Positions 20,979-30,387 are shown, counted from the first letter of the stretch. The stretch is DNA of 64,000 nucleotides from Paenibacillus farraposensis (GCF_020736845.1 NZ_JAFFQR010000112.1:860911-924910), one strand, 5' to 3'. The notes: generated by a model not told the origin, from the sequence alone. Numbers and translations: made by a program.

Positions 20979-21944
20979 TCATTTTGTTGTTTTGAATATA
21001 CCCAGACGGTTCAGCACTACCAGTAGACGATAAAAATCATAGCTGCTTGGCAGCTTCGTATCGACAATCGGGCTTGCCGGGTTAAAGGCCACGGCAGCAG
21101 TCATTGCTTCTTTCGCCCACGCTGGTACAGGCATCGACTGACGGGCTTCCAGCTCAGCTACTCGCTGATCCACCTTTTTAATATAAGCACTCTGTTCATT
21201 CAATGTCTGCTTGAGCACATCCTTGCTATTTTCAAGTTCGGCGACCTGCTGCTGCAAAGCCTTAAATGCCGCTTTTTCTTCCGCTGTCATCGGCTCATCC
21301 CCCTCTTCTCCTGCAAATGCCCGGCGCAACTCGTCCTCTGTCCCAGTGTATACATTCAGGTCAACCGGCCCTTGGATCCCGGCCACCCGTCCGCTATCAC
21401 TATATTGCCAAAAATCCCAGCTTTTCCATGCTGTCGTATCACTGGGCACCCGCGTGCTATAGCGTGCGATCCACAGCTTATAGCTGCCGAGCGGAGCTTT
21501 GAAGTGTGCGGCAAAGGCATTGCCCGTATATACCATCGGCTTGCGTCCGCTCACCCGTTCAAACTCCGCTAAAAATGCCAGCGCGACCTCATGAATCGCA
21601 TCTGAGCTAAGCCCGCCCGGATTGTTTTCATAATCCATCACTGGCGGAAGGTCCAGCGTTTTGGCGCCGCCAACCTGATCCAGTACCTCGGCAAAATGTC
21701 TTGCTTCCGCTTTTGCTGCGTCTACACTGGTCGCATCTACAAAATGGTAAGCTCCCAGCAGGATGCCAGCTGCTCTTGCCCCTTTTGCATTCGTGATAAA
21801 GGTCGGATCGACGTAGCGCTGCCCTTGGCTCGCTTTAATAAATGCAAACGATTTGCCATCGGCACGTACACGCTGCCAATCAATCGTTCCCTGATACCGG
21901 GACACGTCAATGCCTTCGGCAGCATTAGGGCTGCGATTTTGCAT
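20979..21944 (-). CDS. GH25 endolysin (lysozyme) of the tail cluster
   Basis: A muramidase that would cut peptidoglycan to release particles. The 321-residue protein has the GH25 motifs GIDVSRYQGTIDW, FAFIKASQG and PPVMDYENN (catalytic acids D and E in the DxE pattern) across residues 10 to about 200. A charged coiled linker (about 215-265) follows, with a short C-terminal region LPSSYDFYRLLVVLNRLGIF that may aid wall binding. ATG at 21944 follows GGAGGG by 7 bases. It lacks a signal peptide, so export would depend on the holin gene upstream. Confidence 0.9.
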   Translation of the reverse strand: MQNRSPNAAEGIDVSRYQGTIDWQRVRADGKSFAFIKASQGQRYVDPTFITNAKGARAAGILLGAYHFVDATSVDAAKAEARHFAEVLDQVGGAKTLDLPPVMDYENNPGGLSSDAIHEVALAFLAEFERVSGRKPMVYTGNAFAAHFKAPLGSYKLWIARYSTRVPSDTTAWKSWDFWQYSDSGRVAGIQGPVDLNVYTGTEDELRRAFAGEEGDEPMTAEEKAAFKALQQQVAELENSKDVLKQTLNEQSAYIKKVDQRVAELEARQSMPVPAWAKEAMTAAVAFNPASPIVDTKLPSSYDFYRLLVVLNRLGIFKTTK

Positions 21945-22108
21945 AAGTCGTTCCCTCCTTCTCGTTCATTTGTAAGCTTGCATTCCAACGCTGTTTTTGT
22001 TATCCATATGCTTGGACCAATGAAACGGTTTGGGCTTTTCCACCTTTGCGCCAAAAATAGGACAAAGGCGTACCAGGCCAATGTCAATTCTTGTCCCCGT
22101 ATAACCTT

Positions 22109-22555
22109 TTAGGATGCTTTATTTCCTTTATCGGAAGGGTCTGTGGACTTGGTCTTCTCCCCGTTCGACTTGGATTCAAAAATAGCGACCGCATTCCGCA
22201 AAATATCCGGCATCGGCACCCCCATTCTGCCCACATTTTCAATAATCGACAGCAGCTCATTCGCCAAATAAAAGAAAACGACGGCATCCCGGAAATAATG
22301 TGCATCCCCCAGAATACCGTCGATCAGATGAGCCACCGTAATCATTAAAAACACTGTAACCTTGCGAAACACACCGTAATAGCCCTGGCGGCTTTTCAAT
22401 TGCCCATTAATCCAGGCCGCCGCCCAGCCGGTGAAAAAGTCGATAATGACCATCCATAACAGCAATGTCAGCATCGTCGTCCACCCTCCGAAAAAATAAC
22501 CGGTCAGGGCCCCCGTAGAAACCCCCAGCCAAATCTGATCGATTTTTTCATGCAT
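22109..22555 (-). CDS. Phage holin family 4 (TcdE/Cph1-like)
   Basis: A small membrane protein that forms lesions letting the lysin reach the wall. ATG at 22555 follows AAGGGGG by 7 bases and gives 148 residues; the frame to 22636 is longer but lacks a ribosome site. Three or four hydrophobic segments lie in residues 10-110, with the family motif IDFFTGWAAAWINGQLKSRQG. The C-terminus is hydrophilic (SKSNGEKTKSTDPSDK). It is directly upstream of the lysin in transcription order. Confidence 0.88.
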   Translation of the reverse strand: MHEKIDQIWLGVSTGALTGYFFGGWTTMLTLLLWMVIIDFFTGWAAAWINGQLKSRQGYYGVFRKVTVFLMITVAHLIDGILGDAHYFRDAVVFFYLANELLSIIENVGRMGVPMPDILRNAVAIFESKSNGEKTKSTDPSDKGNKAS

Positions 22556-22648
22556 ATTTGTTCCCCCTTTTGATACAAAGATGTGAAATGAATGCCCTTG
22601 GACTGACCCAAGGGCATATAAAAATACGCTCTGCATTGGGCGTGTGAA

Positions 22649-22792
22649 TTATAATTGTTCTGTTTTTATTATATCTAAATTTGTCTTAACCATGTCTTTC
22701 AGCACTACTGGCACATCCTCAATCGTACGACGACCAGATAGAATAAGATGCACGAAAGTTTGCGCGAATACTTTTTTGATTTTATCATCCAT
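22649..22792 (-). CDS. CD1375-like small phage protein
   Basis: A 47-residue ORF too short for most gene finders. The ATG at 22792 follows GGAGGAAATCCG. Its sequence pattern (KVFAQTFVHLILSGRRTIED followed by VPVVLKDMVK) matches the small CD1375-type proteins that sit between tail-fibre and holin genes in Firmicute prophages. The function is unknown. Position, ribosome site and pattern support it as a real gene. Confidence 0.7.
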   Translation of the reverse strand: MDDKIKKVFAQTFVHLILSGRRTIEDVPVVLKDMVKTNLDIIKTEQL

Positions 22793-22844
22793 CGGATTTC
22801 CTCCTTCGGTGGCTATGTCAAAGCCAAAAACTCTTCTTAAAAAT

Positions 22845-23153
22845 TCACTGAATTTCGGTACGTTGCGACATAATGAGCTGAATTAGTCCTGAAATTGTCT
22901 CTTTATTATCTAAATCAGCTTGTTTTAACACCTTAATATCTTCCTGGAGCTTTTCCTTAGCAGATAGCTTAGGTTTAGATACCGGATTTTTTTCAAACTT
23001 ACCTGTGTCAGGGTGGTATATACTCCCTAACACATCAAATCCATCAACTTCAATCACTTTATCGCTTACTGGTGCTTCCATACTCTGTGATACCGCATAA
23101 ATTACGTAATCATTATTATATTGAGCAAAATATTTCAATACCAACACCCCCAC
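22845..23153 (-). CDS. Small tail-fibre accessory protein, function unknown
   Basis: A protein of up to 102 residues. The listed GTG at 23153 lies at the AAGGTGG ribosome site itself, so a TTG at 23138 giving MKYFAQYNNDY is the more likely start (97 residues). The N-terminal half looks like a compact beta domain (YVIYAVSQSMEAPVSDKVIE, PDTGKFEKNP). The C-terminal half is a coiled coil (KEKLQEDIKVLKQADLDNKE). Similar layouts occur downstream of fibre genes in Gram-positive prophages. No specific function can be given. Confidence 0.6.
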   Translation of the reverse strand: MGVLVLKYFAQYNNDYVIYAVSQSMEAPVSDKVIEVDGFDVLGSIYHPDTGKFEKNPVSKPKLSAKEKLQEDIKVLKQADLDNKETISGLIQLIMSQRTEIQ

Positions 23154-23154
23154 C

Positions 23155-23832
23155 TTAATTAAATTCTATGACTTCAAAACTTGCGAAAATATAATTCTCT
23201 CCACTTCGTGAGTGAGTAAATTTGACTTGCGTTGAGTTTATAATACTGGCCGTATGAGGAGTGTCGTCTCCAAAAGTTGTCAAGTTTAACATTGCTTTTT
23301 GGACATTAACAGGAGCAATGTTAACAATACCGTCAGGCACAGTACTAGAAATACTAAATCTTTGTATGCTTTTCACAGAGCCTGCCTCCTTTATGTTGTT
23401 AATAAGTTGTCTTAATTCATCACCAATTGCCTTTACCGCACTCGGCGTAGCTGCCTGATCTGTAGCTGTGCTCCCTGTAGATGTATTAAGCTGTACAATT
23501 CCTCTTGTCTGAGTAGATGCAGAAGGCAAATCCGATGCCGGGTGACTATGCTGCTTTGGTGCTGCGTACTGCTCTGTATACTTCTTGGCATTCCCCTCTG
23601 CTGCACTCCATGCCGCTTGCTTGGCTGCGGTAACATGAAGCTCAGTATTAGCAGCATGATTGTCTAGTGCTGCCTTTGATGCAATGTCGTTCCCCGCCGG
23701 ATCAGTTTTGATATTTTCAATCTGTGCAGCCAATTCCTGATCATTTGCATAAAGGGTATCAATCGGTACATTCAGAACGTCCGCATGTCCCTGGTCAGTG
23801 GTAACAAATCTGCGTGGCTGTTGGATACTCAT
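23155..23832 (-). CDS. Tail fibre protein of the second module
   Basis: A 225-residue phage tail fibre-type protein with strong ribosome site AAGGAGG before ATG 23832. The N-terminal region (about 1-100) is helical and alanine-rich. A fibre-like motif with HSHPASDLPSASTQTRGIVQL (about residue 95-115; a tail-collar/fibre repeat pattern) follows. The C-terminal 70 residues form a beta-rich tip (FSISSTVPDGIVNIAPVNVQ). It lies after the collar-type protein at 23848 and probably forms the distal fibre of module 2. Confidence 0.72.
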   Translation of the reverse strand: MSIQQPRRFVTTDQGHADVLNVPIDTLYANDQELAAQIENIKTDPAGNDIASKAALDNHAANTELHVTAAKQAAWSAAEGNAKKYTEQYAAPKQHSHPASDLPSASTQTRGIVQLNTSTGSTATDQAATPSAVKAIGDELRQLINNIKEAGSVKSIQRFSISSTVPDGIVNIAPVNVQKAMLNLTTFGDDTPHTASIINSTQVKFTHSRSGENYIFASFEVIEFN

Positions 23833-23847
23833 ATTTTTTTATCCTCC

Positions 23848-24237
23848 TTAATAAATGTCGTCAATCTCAAAAATAAACTCCATGTCGCTGTCTTTAATCT
23901 TATTGGTCATTGTCCGGATGGCCGTCAGCTTACCCGCTGAATCTACCAAAGCAAGCTCATTAATCGTCTCACCCGCCAATTCAGTTTCCGTAAGTGAGCA
24001 GGTATAACGGATTGTCGCAGGAGCAATGAATTCAAAGCTGGTAATATCCTTCTGAACCAGTTCCTTTTTCAGCGCCTGTTCTGTTCCATCCAAAGGCAGC
24101 GGCTTACCCGATTGATCCACACCCCCGCTGCCAAACGCCATTTTTACCACTTTTGTCAGTATTCCTCCCTCAGCGCGGGCACGCGCCATTTGTTCTCTTG
24201 CGTAAGCAGTCGTGACTGTCAGAACTTGTTCTGCCAT
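23848..24237 (-). CDS. Tail-collar/fibre N-terminal-type protein
   Basis: A 129-residue protein from ATG 24237 (AGAGG 9 bases upstream; the longer frame to 24261 is less likely). It resembles the N-terminal attachment domain of P2 gpH-like tail fibres (KVVKMAFGSGGVDQSGKP, then LVQKDITSFEFIAPATIRYTC and TETELAGETINELALVD). It would connect the YmfQ-like baseplate protein encoded just upstream to the fibre encoded just downstream. Confidence 0.72.
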   Translation of the reverse strand: MAEQVLTVTTAYAREQMARARAEGGILTKVVKMAFGSGGVDQSGKPLPLDGTEQALKKELVQKDITSFEFIAPATIRYTCSLTETELAGETINELALVDSAGKLTAIRTMTNKIKDSDMEFIFEIDDIY

Positions 24238-24351
24238 GCTTACCATCCTCTCTGTTTTCAAATTAAAATTGATCCTTAGCTAAATCGATTGCAGGATAAC
24301 CATGTTGCTGACTTACAAATCCCTATCAGTGGTACATGAGCCAATATGCTT

Positions 24352-25155
24352 TTAGATGGAAACAACTGTTTCAGTTGAGCTTAATATCCGATTTCCATCC
24401 AGTTTCATACTCCCATCCAGCTTCCAATAATGATCCCGAATCTTCACACTGCCTTCCTGTCGATTATCCACATGATGCAAAATGGCTAGCTTCATACGGT
24501 TCGAATTCCGCAGGCGTTCCCCAGTCCAACCGGACAAGGAAGCTGCACCATTCAATTTCTCAACACCATCCAAATGCCATGGCCTTCCACCAAAAAAGTG
24601 AACTCTTGAACGTAATCTTATACGTGAAACAACCTCATTCTCATGAAGGAATAGAAGCCTAGTCTTGTAATTCATATAAAAAGCAAGGTGAGCAGGCTTA
24701 ATATCTTCTATGATCTTTTGGAAATCCACTCTATTTTCAGGGATATGATTTTCAAAACTTATACCAAACTTGTACTCGGTCGGAGCAAAATTCACTTCTC
24801 CTTCGACGCCAAACGAGTTCATTATTTTCCGTACTAAATCTCCTGAAAATTTGCCACTGCCGCGAAGCTTCGACTCCACTACGGCACGCCGCTGATCCAA
24901 CGGTTTTTCCAAATCAATAGGGATACCCAACTCCCTCTCCCAACGTTCCAACGCCCAAGTGGCGGTCCGAACAAAAAATTGGGCCAAGATTTCATCCAGC
25001 GCGAGATATAGAGTATCCAGTTCACTTCCCTTTGCATCCATATCGGCGTGCATTACACGGGAGGTTTCATAATAAGCCGGTAGATATGAGAATAGCTCCT
25101 GTCCACGTGAACTGAATATTTGCTTGTTGATATCACCCGTGATCCATTCTTGCAT
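24352..25155 (-). CDS. YmfQ/XkdU-like baseplate protein, second copy, with C-terminal extension
   Basis: A 267-residue paralogue of the YmfQ-family protein at 28623-29249. The first about 165 residues align closely with the first copy (shared LPAYYETSRVMH, DMDAKGSELD, QRRAVVESKLRG, IKPAHLA). About 100 extra C-terminal residues replace the normal end and contain two related motifs, WHLDGVEKLNG and YWKLDGSMKLDG, of the kind seen in appended tail-tip domains. The start ATG has GGAGG 11 bases upstream. It opens the second receptor-binding module. See the findings on duplication. Confidence 0.82.
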   Translation of the reverse strand: MQEWITGDINKQIFSSRGQELFSYLPAYYETSRVMHADMDAKGSELDTLYLALDEILAQFFVRTATWALERWERELGIPIDLEKPLDQRRAVVESKLRGSGKFSGDLVRKIMNSFGVEGEVNFAPTEYKFGISFENHIPENRVDFQKIIEDIKPAHLAFYMNYKTRLLFLHENEVVSRIRLRSRVHFFGGRPWHLDGVEKLNGAASLSGWTGERLRNSNRMKLAILHHVDNRQEGSVKIRDHYWKLDGSMKLDGNRILSSTETVVSI

Positions 25156-25200
25156 ACATCCTCGTTCCTCCTTTGGTACAGGCTGTTTTGGCTCTGTTTT

Positions 25201-25467
25201 CTATACTGTTTTTTTGTGGAAAATAGAGCTATACCATTTAACCTTTTCTTCCTGTTTATTGGAAACCTCTGTAGATGACGAATTCATCCTATTATCCAGC
25301 ATCAGATCAGAGCGATTAGAGATAATCATTTTCATCACTTGCTCACGTTGCTTTTCATCCAAAGCATAGCTTCCAATAATTTTTGCCATGTCACTCTCGC
25401 CCTGATCATAACGAGTAATACAAGCTTGGGCACAAATACGCAATTGAGCTTCTGTTAGAGCTGCCAT
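25201..25467 (-). CDS. Small tail-cluster protein, unknown function
   Basis: An 88-residue ORF that I do not recognise. The N-terminal 55 residues look helical (EAQLRICAQACITRYDQGES, EKQREQVMKMIISNRSDLM). The C-terminal part is polar, ending with lysines. It follows the 156-residue fibre accessory gene and precedes the second YmfQ copy by 45 bases. Its position suggests it belongs to the first fibre module. A ribosome site AGAGGTG lies upstream of ATG 25467. Confidence 0.55.
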   Translation of the reverse strand: MAALTEAQLRICAQACITRYDQGESDMAKIIGSYALDEKQREQVMKMIISNRSDLMLDNRMNSSSTEVSNKQEEKVKWYSSIFHKKTV

Positions 25468-25526
25468 AGTGATGACTTCACCTCTTTTGTATAAATTTTG
25501 TAGCTGTATATAGCAATCAGCACACC

Positions 25527-25997
25527 TTATTTGCCTTCATTACCAAGCAAGAGCTGAGTCAGCGTCACTTCGAGATCTGCTATACGCTGCTTCAATTGGT
25601 CTGCCTCGTGTGGCTGTTGCTCCGCTTTTTGTGTCAGTTCCTCGATAGCTTCGTCATTCAACCCTTCACCCCAGAATGTTGTCGGGTCTCTTCGTGTCAT
25701 CTTTTCGTCATATTCTGCTTCATAGGTCAGCCAACCTTGTATGTCAAAACGAGGATGATATAACCCCGGTGGCACTGGAATACCCACGGTATAACCAGCA
25801 GGGATGTTTTCTGAATTTGTTTCATCTTTTGCACTCGAACTACTGGTAGTATGCTGATAATTGTCTAGCTGCTGGTCTGTATCAGATAGTGCGAGCGAAG
25901 ATGGAGTATAAAAAGGGACGACGCCCGAAAAGGCATCGTCCACCAACTCGTCCTCCAGATAGAGGCCGTCTTTATTTACTTTAGGCACTGCTTTCAT
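25527..25997 (-). CDS. Fibre-associated protein with C-terminal coiled coil
   Basis: A 156-residue protein from ATG 25997 (AAGGAGG 7 bases upstream; the frame to 26054 overlaps the fibre gene and lacks a site). A central segment WLTYEAEYDEKMTRRDP resembles proteins encoded right after large fibres in Firmicute prophages. The C-terminus is a leucine-heptad coil (QLKQRIADLEVTLTQLLLGN). Similar coils end the 102-residue protein at 22845, which is the equivalent position in module 2. Fibre assembly or trimerisation is a reasonable guess. Confidence 0.6.
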   Translation of the reverse strand: MKAVPKVNKDGLYLEDELVDDAFSGVVPFYTPSSLALSDTDQQLDNYQHTTSSSSAKDETNSENIPAGYTVGIPVPPGLYHPRFDIQGWLTYEAEYDEKMTRRDPTTFWGEGLNDEAIEELTQKAEQQPHEADQLKQRIADLEVTLTQLLLGNEGK

Positions 25998-26011
25998 TCG
26001 GCTTTCCTCCT

Positions 26012-28621
26012 TTATTGATCTGCCAAAAACGTGATTCCGTCTAGCGACAACCACTCATTTCCCCCGGTGTAGGGGATCACTATTCCCGTTGGGGCGATCT
26101 CCAGGTTACCTATCGCAACCGCTCCAGTTGTGACTTTCGTAACAGTGACGTGCTCAGACATAGCGCTCGGTTTGTACCCGTCAGGCAGACGGAACACGGC
26201 CGACCCGTTAGGCCCTGATTTCAGCATGCCTCTCAGCCTCACAATCCCGAGTACGTCTTTGTAATACCCGACAGGTTGTAGGGTTGAGTAGGCGGTCCAG
26301 CCGTTAAGCAACGTCGGCGTAATCCAAGCAGGATTGTCTTTGTCAGCCTTCTTGTTCTCCAGCACTGACACCCGCGCCACGTTCTGCTGTACACTTTCTA
26401 CCAAGTCCGCAAGCAGCGACTTTTCACTTACGGCATAACTGCCGACAAAGGATGCAACAGGCGACTTGTCCAGCATCAAGTATGTGACACTGTATATTGC
26501 CGATTGATCAAACCTAGCTCCCGATGTGAGCGCTTGAGAGACCCCGTATACATTTTGATCAACGAGTTGGACAGCTACAGTCCAACTATTGTCCTTCCCA
26601 TTCCTATAAACTGCGAGAATTTTACTAGTTCTTTCGCGAAGCTTACCCGCTCCACCTAAAGCGCCGTTAATCCAGAAATTATTCCCGGAAGGAGAAGGTT
26701 TAACGCCCTCTCTAACTATCAACCCCGTACCTACCTCAACCTGATTATCTTCCTCAATAAAGGATAACTGGCCTTCGGATACGATAGGCTCTACTGTAGG
26801 TGTAGCCAACTGATATATAAGCTCATAAGGCGTCCAATTTTGTGCTAGAGTTGTTGGTAGTGTCGCTGTAGGGTCCGCAAAAGCACGAAACACGCCGTCT
26901 TTACGGCGGCACCAAGCTTTCGACCCAGTGCCATTATACACATTGCCTGTTGGGTTGTCAGGATTAGCTGCACCACCGTTTAATGATCCGTCGTACATCA
27001 CCCAACCCATAAAATAAGCCTTGATCTCATCTGCTGTCGGTGTGTAACTGTCTCCCCATCCGCTGTCTGCCGAGGATACTGTGACGTACATTTTACCACC
27101 TGTTCCGTAAGCTCTATCAACGATTGTGAAAGTCCCATCAGCTACTAATATCTGCCCGTCATATTTATACCCAGTGCATCCTAGGGCGATTTCAGTCGCA
27201 TTGGATACTGAACTCACTTCTATATTTTTATACCCGATCCTGGATGCTTGCAAAGCGTAAGTTAATCCGCCATCCAAAGTCAATCCTTGCCACTTACTAG
27301 TCTTAAAATACTGCCCATCACGCTCGAACACTGTATCAGCATTAGCTCCTGTAACTGGATCAGCGTACAGGTCTGTTTGTATTGCCAGCATGGAATCCTC
27401 GCGCGGTTTAAATGGTTTGGCGGTATTACCGATGTTGAGAATTGGATTGTAGAATTTATATTTCGTACCTACAGGCCAACTCCAGGTATCGACGTTAAAT
27501 TCATTTGTGTAATTTGTAACACCACTAATATGCACGCCAATTCGAACAGCAGTTGCATCTATTCTTATAACTCGTGATTCACCAGGATTTATAAACACCC
27601 CTTGAATACGTATTCCAGAGGAGTTATACGTGGATATCCGCATTTTGCCTGTGCTTTCAGCGGGATTGGTAATCGTGTACTCTTTGTTCGGAATCACATC
27701 AAGATAAATAACTGCATATGCATCCGTTCCAATTGCTCCGCTTAAAAGCTCTCCCTCAATAGAATATGGCGAATCAATTGATATTTTGTGACCTGTTGTT
27801 TTCCATTCATAAAATGGCGGTAATAAATTCTCCCCATACCGTATCGCATACGGATTACGTACAGGCATTACACTATCTACATAAGGATACTTAGCATCAA
27901 TTTGCTCCCCTGTCATCTCCGCCAATGCAGCGTATTCGCTTGCTGAAATTTCATATATACGCACAGCTTCAAAGTAGGAATACTGTCCTTCAGTACCCTC
28001 TATTATCAAATCTATGTTTGAAGTCACGTCGCTGGTAGGAGCAAATCTAAGCCAAGTCGTAGTAAATTTAGTTCTATCCGTAACTTTCGTTCCTGCCAGA
28101 ACGCTAGGGAGAGATATTCCCGCATTTGTAGCGTTACCTACTTTCGCCTTTGCGATTGCAACGTAATATTTTCCAGCCAAAAATTTGAAATTGCTATAAA
28201 ATCCAACTCCGGCTGTATATCCCGATTTGATCGTTACTTTTAACGAATTAAGCATTGTTCCTTTATTCGAAGTATCCAGCACTAGATCGGATTGAGAGGG
28301 GAGTACCCCTGTTAGGCTGCTCAAATTCCCCCATCGTCCCAACAAATTCACCAACGTACGCCCGCTCAGTCCCGTCAGCGAAAAGGGCGCAGCCTTTTCC
28401 GCATGAACAATCTGCAACCCGGGTTCCAGAGTTACCGTCTTACGCTCCGTCGTATCCAGACGCTTCTTGATCGCATTCACACCATCATTTACGCCACCTG
28501 CGAAATCGTCTACAGCACGCCAGTTTTGATCCAGATACTTCTCCAGATCAAAATACGTTGTTTTGGGCGACGTGCGGTCAATTTGATTTAAGCCAAGATT
28601 TGGTGTTTTCTCGCTTCCCAT
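26012..28621 (-). CDS. Large tail fibre / receptor-binding protein of the first module
   Basis: An approximately 869-residue protein from ATG 28621, with AGGAGG 11 bases before it overlapping the end of the YmfQ gene; a GTG at 28633 is the longer alternative. The N-terminal about 60 residues (LGLNQIDRTSPKTTYFDLEK, then DDFAGGVNDGVNAIKKRLD) match the baseplate-attachment end of Paenibacillus prophage fibres. The middle is beta-rich with carbohydrate-binding-module-like segments (residues about 120-240 and 270-400). The C-terminal tip (WITPTLLNGWTAYSTLQPVG onward) resembles prophage fibre tips. It probably sets target specificity. Confidence 0.82.
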   Translation of the reverse strand: MGSEKTPNLGLNQIDRTSPKTTYFDLEKYLDQNWRAVDDFAGGVNDGVNAIKKRLDTTERKTVTLEPGLQIVHAEKAAPFSLTGLSGRTLVNLLGRWGNLSSLTGVLPSQSDLVLDTSNKGTMLNSLKVTIKSGYTAGVGFYSNFKFLAGKYYVAIAKAKVGNATNAGISLPSVLAGTKVTDRTKFTTTWLRFAPTSDVTSNIDLIIEGTEGQYSYFEAVRIYEISASEYAALAEMTGEQIDAKYPYVDSVMPVRNPYAIRYGENLLPPFYEWKTTGHKISIDSPYSIEGELLSGAIGTDAYAVIYLDVIPNKEYTITNPAESTGKMRISTYNSSGIRIQGVFINPGESRVIRIDATAVRIGVHISGVTNYTNEFNVDTWSWPVGTKYKFYNPILNIGNTAKPFKPREDSMLAIQTDLYADPVTGANADTVFERDGQYFKTSKWQGLTLDGGLTYALQASRIGYKNIEVSSVSNATEIALGCTGYKYDGQILVADGTFTIVDRAYGTGGKMYVTVSSADSGWGDSYTPTADEIKAYFMGWVMYDGSLNGGAANPDNPTGNVYNGTGSKAWCRRKDGVFRAFADPTATLPTTLAQNWTPYELIYQLATPTVEPIVSEGQLSFIEEDNQVEVGTGLIVREGVKPSPSGNNFWINGALGGAGKLRERTSKILAVYRNGKDNSWTVAVQLVDQNVYGVSQALTSGARFDQSAIYSVTYLMLDKSPVASFVGSYAVSEKSLLADLVESVQQNVARVSVLENKKADKDNPAWITPTLLNGWTAYSTLQPVGYYKDVLGIVRLRGMLKSGPNGSAVFRLPDGYKPSAMSEHVTVTKVTTGAVAIGNLEIAPTGIVIPYTGGNEWLSLDGITFLADQ

Positions 28622-28622
28622 G

Positions 28623-29249
28623 CTATGCGCCACCTCCTAGATATCTATCCTGTGTTGTATGTTCGTTTTCATAGAGGGTCATAGACTCGACCTCGGCAAT
28701 GGTCAGGTAGCGTAATCTGTACTCCACCGCCATGTGAGCAGGCTTGATCTCCTCGATAGCTGCTTTAAGATCATCCACATTAGGCGGAAGTCCGATGGTA
28801 TCTATAAATTTGACCGTGAATCCCCATTCAGCTGGGTGAAAAATAACATCTACCATTCCCCCGTCATACGCTTCGGCTACATTTTTGACAAGACGGCCGG
28901 AAAAAGTCCCTGCCCCTCGCAGCTTCGATTCCACAACTGCGCGTCGCTGGTCTAGCGACTTGCCAAGATCGGTTTCGATGCCCAGCTCCATTTCCCAGCG
29001 TTCCAGCCCCCATGTAGCGGTACGTACGAAAAACTGCCCCACCGTTGCATCCATTGCGAGATACAAGGCGTCCAGTTCGCTGCCCTTCGCATCCATATCG
29101 GAATGCATCACACGTGAGGTTTCATAATAGGCAGGCAGATGAGAAAACAGCTCACGTCCCCGCAAGCTGCTCATTTGATCCTTTATATCCGCTGATACCG
29201 CTACCTGGTTGGCAAAAGTATCATTATCATTTGCGTTACTCACTGACAC
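28623..29249 (-). CDS. YmfQ/XkdU-like baseplate protein, first copy
   Basis: A 208-residue DUF2313-type protein that connects the baseplate wedge to the fibre. The motifs LPAYYETSRVMHSDMDAKG, QRRAVVESKLRGAGTF and IEEIKPAHMAVEY match the second copy at 24352. It overlaps the baseplate J gene by 14 bases and ends one base before the large fibre start. The DNA of the two copies is also visibly similar, for example around 29090-29160 and 25030-25100. Confidence 0.87.
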   Translation of the reverse strand: MSVSNANDNDTFANQVAVSADIKDQMSSLRGRELFSHLPAYYETSRVMHSDMDAKGSELDALYLAMDATVGQFFVRTATWGLERWEMELGIETDLGKSLDQRRAVVESKLRGAGTFSGRLVKNVAEAYDGGMVDVIFHPAEWGFTVKFIDTIGLPPNVDDLKAAIEEIKPAHMAVEYRLRYLTIAEVESMTLYENEHTTQDRYLGGGA

Positions 29250-30387
29250 TCACCGTCCCCAGCACTGCCACCTGTCCTGTTCCAATCTCAATATTCTGAT
29301 TGCTCTGTCCATTGATTTTCAGATCGGAGAAATCAATAATGATCGGAATGTCCAGCAAAACAGCAGAAATCCGGGTATACCGGACCAACGGGTCTTCCTT
29401 GCAAAAAGCAAGCTGCTTCAAATAAGCCTGCACACCGCTTTCGATCAGCTTTTTGATTTCATCCAGTGTGGACGGCTTCTCCTTGGTACGCTGTACTTTG
29501 ACCGAAATGTTAATCGCCACTTCCTTCGCTGGCATGATCGTCACCACAGGACCTGCTGGTGCGAGCCCTTCGCCTTGACCATCCTGGGTCGGATCAATAT
29601 ACTTCTGCACCGCAGCGACGATATCCGGGCTGGCAGCCCGTTTGTCCGTGTCCAGCACATATAAACCTACTGTTCCCGGTCCCTTCCACAGCGGAACAAC
29701 CTCCACACCACCGACTCCGGCAATCTCATTCGCCCACTGGGTATACTGCGCCTTGTTGCCGCTTGTGCCCTGGTTTCGCACCTTGGCATAAAAACGCTCC
29801 AGCAACAGCTGGTCGCTCTCCATGTCTGTGCCGCTTTTCGTTTCCTCTGTATTGATTACGGAGGAAACACCGCTAATCGGGGTCGCCATCACCTGAATGA
29901 CACCTGCAGGCACGTTGCCGCTGCGTCCAGGATTGATCGCCCGAATGCTCGCAGTTCCTGTCCCCTGTTCATCCAGCGTGACCGATACCGTGGTCGCATA
30001 CTCAATGGAAGCTTCCCCGGATACATCATCTGCCGGAGTCGCTACCAGCGTTCCCGCCGGAACGGTCGCTCCCGCTGTGCCTGTAAACGTGACTGTACCT
30101 GAAGCGGCAACCGCTTCTCGCCTTGTCACCCCATGCTCTGCTGTTCGCAAATCCAGTTCCGGTGAGTGAAAATCCGGGTTGTCGCTGGCTGCCGTACTGG
30201 CAAAGCCGCGCCGCAGCAGCTCCTGCGCCCAGATGGCCGCTTCAGATAGCATAAATGCGACCGGAGCCTGCGCATCCCAAATAAAAGAGCCTTCGGACTT
30301 ATCAATGTCCGAAGGCACTTTTTCCAGCATCCGATTTAAAATGTTCTCTTCCGTCTGGTCTACCAGATATTCCGGCAAGTCTGCCAT
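29236..30387 (-). CDS. Baseplate J-like protein (XkdT family)
   Basis: A 383-residue baseplate wedge protein. The N-terminus MADLPEYLVDQTEENILNRM and central GTVTFTGTAGATVPAGTLVA are typical of the Baseplate_J domain. The C-terminal half covers the wedge-forming region ending near DFSDLKINGQSNQNIEIGTG. It shares one base (TGATG) with the stop of the upstream XkdS-like gene. It is essential for a contractile baseplate. Confidence 0.92.
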   Translation of the reverse strand: MADLPEYLVDQTEENILNRMLEKVPSDIDKSEGSFIWDAQAPVAFMLSEAAIWAQELLRRGFASTAASDNPDFHSPELDLRTAEHGVTRREAVAASGTVTFTGTAGATVPAGTLVATPADDVSGEASIEYATTVSVTLDEQGTGTASIRAINPGRSGNVPAGVIQVMATPISGVSSVINTEETKSGTDMESDQLLLERFYAKVRNQGTSGNKAQYTQWANEIAGVGGVEVVPLWKGPGTVGLYVLDTDKRAASPDIVAAVQKYIDPTQDGQGEGLAPAGPVVTIMPAKEVAINISVKVQRTKEKPSTLDEIKKLIESGVQAYLKQLAFCKEDPLVRYTRISAVLLDIPIIIDFSDLKINGQSNQNIEIGTGQVAVLGTVSVSE

